From contig NZ_RXNU01000004.1 of NCBI RefSeq assembly GCF_003966225.1, positions 248,001-312,000 on the forward strand: a stretch of 64,000 bases of DNA, read 5' to 3'. Each line of letters begins with the position of its first letter. Within the stretch, counting starts at the first letter, position 1. Positions 37,200 to 45,123 of this stretch are shown piece after piece. This stretch comes from Shewanella canadensis. GTDB taxonomy: Bacteria > Pseudomonadota > Gammaproteobacteria > Enterobacterales > Shewanellaceae. The notes below the pieces were generated by a model, which saw only the letters and a program-made list of their open reading frames with translations, did no database searches and was not told the origin of the DNA. The position numbers and the translations under genes are program-made.

Positions 37200-38096
37200 A
37201 TGAATAATAACATTCCGTTAAGAGCGCTTCAGATTTTTGAGTCTTGTGCAAGATTAGAAAGTTGCTCTCTTGCTGCTAATGAATTGAGTATTACTCAAAG
37301 TGCAGTGTCTCAACAGATTAAACAGCTGGAAGATTACTTCTTAGAGAAGCTATTTTATCGAAATGCAGGAAAAATCAACCTGACCGAGGCAGGCCTTGAG
37401 CTTCGGCAGAGACTGTCCCCCGTTTTTTATGATTTAAATAGTGTCTGTGCCAGTCTGGTCCCGACTATGTCTGGTGAGGTCAGGGTGCACTCTTATACTT
37501 CTCTCGCGGCCAGATGGTTGGTTCCGAATATGGAGAAGTTAAGAAGGCAATATCCTGAGCTCAATATTAACGTCGGCATGTTTCAAAATGACATTGAAAT
37601 GAGCGATATGATTGCCGATATATTTATCGTGACTCGGGAGTCTCAAGATGGTTATGTTTTTAAACCGCTAATTAAAGAGACGCTTATTGCATTTTGTAGT
37701 CCTGAATATCTTGAAAAGTCGAAAGAAATTACCACGCAAAATTTACACGAGCACTGTTTGCTATTTTCCAAACATAAAGATTATGGCCTGGATTGGGATA
37801 GCTGGTTCAGGGATAACGGTGTCGAAATGAGTTCGACTCAGAAGAAGTTAGTGTTCAATCATAATATGCTTGCCGTTCAAGCCGCTATATATGGAGAAGG
37901 TATTGTACTGGGAGTTGAACAAACCTTAAGAGTCGAAATTGAATCCGGTAATCTGGTGAAATTAGATCTCCCTTCATGTTATTCAGGTTTTAATTATTCG
38001 ATAGCTTATAAGGCATCGAAGCAGCGCGATGCCAGGATCATGAAAATCGTTGATTGGATCTGTGATAAATACCCCAGAGTGACCGGTGCTAACTAA
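37200..38096 (+). CDS. LysR family regulator, GcvA-like; candidate carnitine regulator
   Basis: A 298-residue regulator. The N-terminal helix-turn-helix (LRALQIFESCARLESCSLAANELSITQSAVSQQIKQLED) and the effector domain (SLAARWLVPNMEKLRRQYPELNINV, FNHNMLAVQAAIYGEGIVLG) resemble GcvA more than other LysR branches. GcvA recognises CTAAT, the half-site repeated in the fixA-caiT array, so this gene is my best candidate for the factor that reads it. No homologue of the E. coli activator CaiF is visible nearby. The inducer could be carnitine, crotonobetaine or a CoA derivative. Family firm, role inferred. Confidence 0.88.
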   Translation: MNNNIPLRALQIFESCARLESCSLAANELSITQSAVSQQIKQLEDYFLEKLFYRNAGKINLTEAGLELRQRLSPVFYDLNSVCASLVPTMSGEVRVHSYTSLAARWLVPNMEKLRRQYPELNINVGMFQNDIEMSDMIADIFIVTRESQDGYVFKPLIKETLIAFCSPEYLEKSKEITTQNLHEHCLLFSKHKDYGLDWDSWFRDNGVEMSSTQKKLVFNHNMLAVQAAIYGEGIVLGVEQTLRVEIESGNLVKLDLPSCYSGFNYSIAYKASKQRDARIMKIVDWICDKYPRVTGAN

Positions 38097-38144
38097 AAGA
38101 GGGTCATGATTGAGCATTCAGCGCATGCGTCGTGTGTGAATATC

Positions 38145-38410
38145 ATACCAATCTCACTAAATAGGTGATGAGTTCAGAGCCATTCAGGCTTTTCAACTCA
38201 AGGCGCATTGATGAGGAAATGGTTATTCCCTTTTAAGTCAATGCAACGCTGAAGTGGAATGCCTGAGAGGCTCACATAGTGCGGGTTTCAAAGCCCTTTA
38301 TGCTGCGTTAGATGCTTTCGATATAGAATAACTATTAGCTTCAAGCATCCGCCTTGCCTACAGCGCTTTGAACTCCCGCTGAAAGATCACATATTTAGTA
38401 GGATTGGTAT
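38145..38410. repeat. MITE-like dispersed repeat, copy 2
   Basis: About 266 bp with perfect 9-bp terminal inverted repeats, ATACCAATC and GATTGGTAT. The internal blocks are shared with the copy at 2147-2460. It occupies most of the gap between the LysR gene and the acylase gene. Confidence 0.8.
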
Positions 38411-38509
38411 TAAGTCATTTACTGCTGATTTTTTGCTCTTTTTGTATTTAACATCTAAGTAACTTTCGCTATGATAGACAAAAGCATCTGTTAATCATGG
38501 CGTTAGTTA

Positions 38510-40816
38510 ATGTTTAGAATAATAAGAATATTCCTGCTCGGAGCCTTAACACTCACTTTTCTCGCCGCAACGGGCATCTACCTTGGGCTTCACCTGAGTT
38601 TACCTAAGTTGTCGGGTCAATGGGAGAGCGGGGGCATTGCGTCTGATGTTAAGATTGAACGAGACCGATTAGGTACTGCGATTGTGAGCGGCGATAATCG
38701 CCGTGATGTGGCATTTGCATTAGGTTATGCCCATGGTCAGGACCGTTTTTTTCAGATGGACCTGCTTAGACGAAACTCCGCGGGCGAGCTCTCGGAAATA
38801 TTTGGTGAAAAGGCGTTAAAGCTGGATGAATCTCGCCGTTTTCATCAGTTCAGAAAACATGCAGAAAACACAGTTGCCAAGATGCCGGTAACCGAAAAGT
38901 TATTGTTGCAATCCTATGCTTATGGCGTCAATGAAGCCTTAAAATCCATGCCCGTGTATTCATTTGAATACCTTCTCACTGGTGCGACTCCCTCTCCATG
39001 GAAACCTGCCGATAGTCTGTTGGTCATCTATAGTATGTATCTGGACCTGCAGGCTAATACGGTTAAGCGTGACCTGGTGTTAGAGCAGATTAAACGAGTT
39101 TATGGTGAGGAGATGTTGGCGTTTATTACTCAGCCAAGCTCCTTTCAAGCGGCGCTCGATGCCAGTATTCTCCCCATGGAAGATGTCAGTATTCCGAATA
39201 TCTCTCCCGAATTGATGGCGAGTGCAGTCAATCAAACGATTGAAGAACCCCTGGATATCGGCAGCAATAACTGGGCGGTAACCGGGGCGCTAACCGAGTC
39301 GGGACGCGCCATGTTATCGGATGATATGCACCTCTCATTTGCTGTACCTATCATCTGGTACCGTGCTCAGCTTAATTACCCTAACCCGATAATCAAAGAG
39401 AGTGTGCAGGTCACTGGGGTCTCCCTGCCCGGTGCGCCGGTCATTGTGATCGGCAGTAATAATAAACTTGCCTGGGGATTTACTAACGCCTATATCGACA
39501 CGGCCGACTGGATAACGTTAGCCGCCGATGAACCCACTGTATTTGAGACTGAACAGATCCCACTCCCCGATGGCAAGCACCATGAATATCGTATCGAGAT
39601 GTCTCAATATGGACCGGTTCGCACTGTTGGCGGACAGAGATATGCGCTGAGCTGGGTGGCCCATAAAGACTATGCGGTCGATATGGACTTGATGGGACTG
39701 GAGACGGCAACAGATGTGGCCGATGGTCTGGAGGTGGCGACAACAGTTGGGATCCCGGTACAAAACATGATGATCGTGGACGGGCAGGGCAACGCCGCAT
39801 GGAAACCTACCGGGGCGATCCCATCACGTACTAATCCATCAGATGTCGCTCAAGATGCCTCAGAGTTCCAAGCCAAAGGGTGGAACCTTGACGAAACGTC
39901 GCTTCCCTGTGTGCTCAACCCTGAAAATGACCGTCTTTGGAGTGCCAATGCACGGGTGATGTCGTCGAGCGAACAAGCCAGATTTGGTGATGGCGGATAT
40001 GCGCTCGGTGCGCGTGCGATGCAAATTCGCGATAATTTACAGGCGAACTCTCATTTCGATGAAGCCGCATTTTATCGGTTACAGCTGGATAATCGTGCGG
40101 AGTTTTTAAAGCCTTGGCACGGCTATCTGCTTGAGCTGCTCTCGACCCAACCTAAGCGTTTTGCAAAAGATATTCAGTATCTTCGAGACTGGCAAGCATG
40201 CGCCTGCTCAGGCTCGGTAGGCTACACCTTAGTCCGGCATTTCAGGGCGAGGCTAATCGATGCCAGCTTTGCACCAATCGAGACAGGTTTAGGCAAACAT
40301 CATCTATCTCTTTCGGTGGTTAAACGTTATCTGGAACCTGGAATGTGGCAGTTAATCGAGGAGAGACCTGAAACCTGGTTAGCCGATGGTTATGAAAGTT
40401 GGGATGACTTTGCTATCGATAGTTATCAATACGCAACGGCTGAGCTCTTGAGTCTTCATAGTGACTATGATGATCTGGCTGACCTGAGCTGGGGCAAGGT
40501 TAATGCCCTGAAGATCCAGCACCCATTCAGTAAGCAGTTGCCAATACTCAGTTCATGGTTAGATATGCCTGAAATAGAGGCCTTCGGTGACACCTTTATG
40601 CCAGCCGTGCAGCGCAGCTCTTTTGGCGCCTCACAGCGTTTTATCGTACAACCCGGAGCCGAGGAAAATGCCATAATGACTATCCCCGGTGGTCAGTCGG
40701 GCCATCCGTTATCTGATTATTACCGAGCTGGATTCGATGAGTATGCAAAGCAGGAATCCACGCCTTTGCTACCGGATGAGGTATTACAAAGGATTGTTAT
40801 CACACCGGTTCGATAA
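38510..40816 (+). CDS. Penicillin acylase family Ntn hydrolase
   Basis: A 768-residue precursor with an N-terminal hydrophobic anchor or signal (residues 3-28). The predicted autocatalytic cleavage makes Ser252 the N-terminal nucleophile (GSNNWAV), giving an alpha chain of about 220 residues and a beta chain of about 515. RDRLGTAIVSGDNRRDVAFALGYAHGQDRFFQMDLLRR is the usual alpha-chain start. The beta chain keeps the LPGAPVIVIGSNNKLAWGFTN segment, including the oxyanion Asn region. Family members cleave beta-lactam side chains, acyl-homoserine lactones or other amides; the substrate here is unknown. It appears to be its own transcription unit. Confidence 0.9.
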   Translation: MFRIIRIFLLGALTLTFLAATGIYLGLHLSLPKLSGQWESGGIASDVKIERDRLGTAIVSGDNRRDVAFALGYAHGQDRFFQMDLLRRNSAGELSEIFGEKALKLDESRRFHQFRKHAENTVAKMPVTEKLLLQSYAYGVNEALKSMPVYSFEYLLTGATPSPWKPADSLLVIYSMYLDLQANTVKRDLVLEQIKRVYGEEMLAFITQPSSFQAALDASILPMEDVSIPNISPELMASAVNQTIEEPLDIGSNNWAVTGALTESGRAMLSDDMHLSFAVPIIWYRAQLNYPNPIIKESVQVTGVSLPGAPVIVIGSNNKLAWGFTNAYIDTADWITLAADEPTVFETEQIPLPDGKHHEYRIEMSQYGPVRTVGGQRYALSWVAHKDYAVDMDLMGLETATDVADGLEVATTVGIPVQNMMIVDGQGNAAWKPTGAIPSRTNPSDVAQDASEFQAKGWNLDETSLPCVLNPENDRLWSANARVMSSSEQARFGDGGYALGARAMQIRDNLQANSHFDEAAFYRLQLDNRAEFLKPWHGYLLELLSTQPKRFAKDIQYLRDWQACACSGSVGYTLVRHFRARLIDASFAPIETGLGKHHLSLSVVKRYLEPGMWQLIEERPETWLADGYESWDDFAIDSYQYATAELLSLHSDYDDLADLSWGKVNALKIQHPFSKQLPILSSWLDMPEIEAFGDTFMPAVQRSSFGASQRFIVQPGAEENAIMTIPGGQSGHPLSDYYRAGFDEYAKQESTPLLPDEVLQRIVITPVR

Positions 40817-41140
40817 CGCCCTATAGCCTGACGGTTTGTTGGGCAAAGAGATTGCTAATAAACCACTTTTAACCGCTTTACATTGTCAGTTTCTGTCGAT
40901 CTGTTGAGGTTTTGCGTCTGCTTGAAAATTATTTGTGTCAGACAAAACATCTTCGTTTGAACACTTGTGGTGAATAGATATTCGTATTTAGTATTCTTTT
41001 CAAATTTATCGGCTAAGAAAGGGATGTTTAAAGGTGCTTTCTCTTGCCCGCTACTTTGTAAGTAAGTGCAATGATTTAAAATATGAAATCAGACTCTGTT
41101 AAGCTTGGATACAAATAATTACATTAGAGTCGGCAGCGCG
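40817..41140. other. Intergenic region, no gene seen
   Basis: No conserved frame, repeat or strong hairpin was found between the acylase and the lipoprotein gene. Confidence 0.5.
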
Positions 41141-41683
41141 ATGAAGAACACCTGGATTACTGCACTCATCTTGAGTGCTGTTGCATTATCAGGTTGTGAC
41201 AAAGATGTCTCATTTCAACTGGATGCGGTTTCAGAGTCTGAGTTTAGCTCTCAAGACAGTGATGACGTTTTATTTACCTGTTATCTGCGAGTATACGCCA
41301 CTAACCATCTGGAATACGGCGTTAAGGTTGGACCTCAAATCACGGTGTTTACCGATTCCGGCGCCCATCGATTTCGTATTGATTCCTGGGGTGACGACTG
41401 GGAGTACCTGATCGCCAATGACGAGGGGGAAGGTGAGGGGAACAGGCAACGCTTGTACTTTCGCGAGGAAAATGAACATCCTATGAGCTGCGCTAAGCTT
41501 GCCCAAGCTATCGACAAGAAAGCCTTTACACTCGAACTCAACCGTTGTGAGAAGGTAGACCAATCACCTGCCAGCTGTAACGTCGCCCTCGAAGTGGCCA
41601 GTGATGGGGTCGAACTCCACAATGCCCAAGAGAGATCACAGCAGGCGCATCAGGGGAGTACGAACTCACCAGTTCGATCATAA
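41141..41683 (+). CDS. Lipoprotein of unknown function
   Basis: A 180-residue protein whose signal peptide ends in the lipobox ALSGC (Cys19 lipidated). The mature part has a predicted beta-rich domain (LFTCYLRVYATNHLEYGVKVGPQITVFTDSGAHRF) and two later cysteine pairs (MSCAKL, NRCEKV, ASCNVA). I start at the ATG at 41141 rather than a TTG 36 bases upstream, because it begins a proper signal peptide. I do not recognise the family. Confidence 0.7.
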   Translation: MKNTWITALILSAVALSGCDKDVSFQLDAVSESEFSSQDSDDVLFTCYLRVYATNHLEYGVKVGPQITVFTDSGAHRFRIDSWGDDWEYLIANDEGEGEGNRQRLYFREENEHPMSCAKLAQAIDKKAFTLELNRCEKVDQSPASCNVALEVASDGVELHNAQERSQQAHQGSTNSPVRS

Positions 41684-42073
41684 ACACGACTTTCTTCCTG
41701 AGCGAACTGAAGCCAAAGTCGTAATCCTCAAAACCAATATTCAGTCTGTTTCACACGCTTACTTACGGTCTTCCCCCTTGCTTTCGTCTGTTGCTCGTTA
41801 ATGCGAGCGGTAAATAACTATTCATCTTCCTAAGTGCAAGGTTCTCCCTTTTAAAGAGATGCGGCAAGGTATAGATGTTAATTTTGTCGATAATATTTGT
41901 CATCTCATTAACAAATCCATTGACATTGTATCCATTAAAAGTGCATAAATATTGTCTGGTGTAGTCGAGTTTCGTGAAATTGCAACACGGAAACTATTTA
42001 TCTAAAGCAGTCTTCAGAACTGATGGGATAAAGAGCGCGATGCCAGAGACCTTATAATAAAAATGGAAGCAGT
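41684..42073. other. Intergenic region, no gene seen
   Basis: The promoter region of the second TonB receptor. No Fur-like site or other clear operator was found. Confidence 0.5.
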
Positions 42074-44620
42074 ATGATGAACACAAGATTTCAACCAGAT
42101 GGATTAGCGCTGGCCATCGCCTTAGCTTTAACAAGCTCAAACCTTTACGCGGAAACATCCGAAGTAACACAAATCGATGCGAACGTAGAAAAAATGTCCG
42201 TACTTGGAAGCCGGGTATCGAGCCGTACGGCGACTGAGTCAGCTGTTCCCGTCGATATTATCAGTGCCGAAAGCCTAAGCCGTGGTGGCTTTACCGAATT
42301 GGGTCAGAGCCTGCAGGCGAGTGTTCCCTCATTTAACTTCAGCCGAACTCAAGTCTCAGACGGCTCCGATCTGTTTCGCCCGGCAACGCTGCGCGGACTC
42401 CAGCCCGACCAAACTTTAGTGCTGATTAACGGTAAGCGTCGTCATAACCAAGCTATTTTCGGCCTCAATGGCACCGTTGGCGCAGGCGCTGCGGGTACTG
42501 ACATGAATGCTATCCCGCTTATTGCCCTGAAAGATGTGCAAGTACTGCGTGATGGCGCCGCGGCGCAATATGGCTCAGACGCCATCGCCGGAGTGATTAA
42601 CTTATCACTCAAAGACATCACAGGTGAGACTTCCGGTTACCTGCAAGGTGGCACGACGGGTGAAGGGGATGGTGACAACTATTCTATAGGACTCAATACC
42701 GGATTCGATCTCGGTGATGATGGCGGCTTTATCAATTTGTCATTCGAGTATCGCGATGCCGACGGGACTAACCGTGCCCAGCCCGATATTGGCGGTTCAT
42801 CCACCATAGCACCGGGGACCCTGTCCGATGATGTTCGTTGGGGACAAGGTAACGCCGCTTCCGAGTTTGAATCGGTTTTTTATAATGCCATGATGCCGGT
42901 GGGCGATGTCGAACTCTACTCTTTTGGCGGCTACTCTAACCGTACGGCGCTGGGTAATGGCTTCTGGCGTAACTTCGATGAAGCGGCTAAAAACATAGCT
43001 CAGGTGTATCCGGATGGCTTCCTGCCGCGTATCTATAATGAAGCACAGGATATCTCAGTCGCCGCGGGCGTACGCGGCGATATCAACGATGATTGGCAGT
43101 TCGATGTCTCGGGTGTTTATGGTCAAAATCGTTATGACTTCGATTCCAGAGATAGCATCAACGCTTCTTATGCGGCCGAGTATCTATACAACAACTCTGG
43201 CGCTACTGATGAAGATATCGCGGCCAACTCCGGGCCTACATCGGGTTATTCCGGTGGTTTTCGTTTCGACCAGACCACATTTAATGCCGATGTCTCAGGC
43301 TTTGTCGAGATAGGTCGCGATGCCCCGCTCTATGTTGCGTTTGGCACCGAATACCGCACCGAAAACTATGAAATTGTTGCCGGTGAATTGGCATCATATT
43401 CCTGCGGTATCTCTAATGCCGATAGCGCCTTTCCGTCGGTCATGGATCCGGATGTCTATGCAGGGTGTGGATTTCAGGCATACCCAGGCTTGAGGCCCGA
43501 TGCCGCAGGTCAGGCCGACCGTAACAGTTATGCCTTCTATCTGGATCTCGAAACCCAGTTAACTGATACCTGGTCTCTGGGCACGGCGGCTCGATTCGAG
43601 GAGTTCTCCGATGCGGGCAGCGATCTGGTGTGGAAAGTCTCATCCCGCTATGAAGTGACCGATGACTTTGCCCTTCGCGGCGCGGTGTCTACCGGCTTCA
43701 GGGCGCCATCCTTGCAGCAAAGTGCCTACACGGCCTACACCACCAACTTAGGTCCGGGTGGTGTGTTGTCTGACTCATTTACAGCCACCGCAGGCTCAGA
43801 TTTCCCGTCGGCCTTAGGGGTCGACAACTTAGAGCTTGAAACCTCCGAAAACCTAAGTCTGGGCTTCGTCTTCAATGCGACCGAGGAGATCTCGGTGACC
43901 TTAGATGCGTACAAGGTCAAGATTAAAGACAGGATCACCTTGGGCAGCCTGCTCTCGGCCGATGACGTGGCCTTTAGCCCTGACGCGGTGGCGGCACTGA
44001 ATGCGACAGGCGCCGATCAAGCTAACTACTTCTCAAACTCGGTCAACTCGACGACGCAAGGGCTCGATCTGATTGTGACCTATCAAGCCTCCCTGTTTGA
44101 GGGCGATTTCAATGCCACGCTGGCAGGGAACCTTAATGAAACAGAGATCGATAGTGTGAATACGGCAGACGGGATCCCGGAGGATGTGGCGCTGGACGAT
44201 CTTCAGCGTAGCTTCTTAACCGATGGACAGCCGAAACAGCGTGCGACCTTAACCTTCGATTACAGCAAAAATGATTGGCGCGGTATGCTTAGAGCCAACT
44301 ACTTCGGTGAAACCAACGTCACTTACTTCGGTAACGACCATATCGGTCTGCCCGATGAGTTATCGCCAACGGGCTCGTTCCTGCCAACCAGCGTAGTGGA
44401 AGCCGCCGTGCTGGTGGATATAAATCTGGAATACCAGTTCACCGAATCCTTGAGCGTCTCAGCGGGCATCAATAACATCTTCGATGTCACCCCAGATGAG
44501 CTGGGGGCGAATGAATCGCTCGATTTCATTACCAATCAGGCCTTTCAGTACCCGGTGCGCGCACTGCCTTACGGTTTCGATGGCACGACCTACACGGCAA
44601 AAGTTAACTTTAGCTTCTAG
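42074..44620 (+). CDS. TonB-dependent receptor
   Basis: An 848-residue outer-membrane receptor. The signal peptide covers residues 1-26 (SSNLYAE), a TonB-box-like EKMSVLGSR is at about 38-46, the plug at about 55-175 (RPATLRGLQPDQTLVLINGKRRH, VQVLRDGAAAQYGSDAIAGVINL), and the barrel ends in AKVNFSF with a terminal Phe. This plug type (LRGLQPDQTLVLINGKRRH) is common in receptors for carbohydrates or other non-siderophore ligands in Shewanella and relatives. No Fur box was seen. The last 380 bases are repeated at 48037-48419. Confidence 0.92.
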   Translation: MMNTRFQPDGLALAIALALTSSNLYAETSEVTQIDANVEKMSVLGSRVSSRTATESAVPVDIISAESLSRGGFTELGQSLQASVPSFNFSRTQVSDGSDLFRPATLRGLQPDQTLVLINGKRRHNQAIFGLNGTVGAGAAGTDMNAIPLIALKDVQVLRDGAAAQYGSDAIAGVINLSLKDITGETSGYLQGGTTGEGDGDNYSIGLNTGFDLGDDGGFINLSFEYRDADGTNRAQPDIGGSSTIAPGTLSDDVRWGQGNAASEFESVFYNAMMPVGDVELYSFGGYSNRTALGNGFWRNFDEAAKNIAQVYPDGFLPRIYNEAQDISVAAGVRGDINDDWQFDVSGVYGQNRYDFDSRDSINASYAAEYLYNNSGATDEDIAANSGPTSGYSGGFRFDQTTFNADVSGFVEIGRDAPLYVAFGTEYRTENYEIVAGELASYSCGISNADSAFPSVMDPDVYAGCGFQAYPGLRPDAAGQADRNSYAFYLDLETQLTDTWSLGTAARFEEFSDAGSDLVWKVSSRYEVTDDFALRGAVSTGFRAPSLQQSAYTAYTTNLGPGGVLSDSFTATAGSDFPSALGVDNLELETSENLSLGFVFNATEEISVTLDAYKVKIKDRITLGSLLSADDVAFSPDAVAALNATGADQANYFSNSVNSTTQGLDLIVTYQASLFEGDFNATLAGNLNETEIDSVNTADGIPEDVALDDLQRSFLTDGQPKQRATLTFDYSKNDWRGMLRANYFGETNVTYFGNDHIGLPDELSPTGSFLPTSVVEAAVLVDINLEYQFTESLSVSAGINNIFDVTPDELGANESLDFITNQAFQYPVRALPYGFDGTTYTAKVNFSF

Positions 44621-44666
44621 GTTACTTACTGGAGGTTAACTTAAGGGGGGGAACCCCCGTCGTGAT

Positions 44667-44696
44667 AAAAGCCATCGAGGAGACTCGATGGCTTTT
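44667..44696 (+). terminator. Terminator of the second TonB receptor
   Basis: A 13-bp stem, AAAAGCCATCGAG with CTCGATGGCTTTT, a GAGA loop and a T run. The same hairpin is repeated at 48451-48480. From here to 45123 no gene is seen. Confidence 0.92.
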
Positions 44697-45123
44697 TGCT
44701 TTGAATTGTTTCGAACAGAGATTGGGCGTTACAAGCTAATACCTTTGTTGCTCAATGTTGTGTTTATCGTTCTTTCCTTAGTGGTTTTCTGAAGGAGCAT
44801 ACAGTTAGCCTAGTTATTTCAGGTTAATGATTATTTTAATTGTTTTCTTATCAGCGCGTTAGCTAGTCTGCATAACCGCCCGCTTTAGGGGGTGAATCAC
44901 AGCTTGGAAATGGTTCCAAAATGACAATTCGTTAACATATTTGCATTAAGGATTATTTGAAATACCAGTTTAGTGATTGAAAACACGAAACATACCGTAC
45001 GGTTAATTTACTATGTGGGCCGTTATTTGCTGGTCACTTAGGGTCGCATATCTTAAATCCAGCTTATTATTTTCCTGACGGCGATTAACCTCGTTGGGCA
45101 GCCAGAGAGTCTATTAGAGAAAA

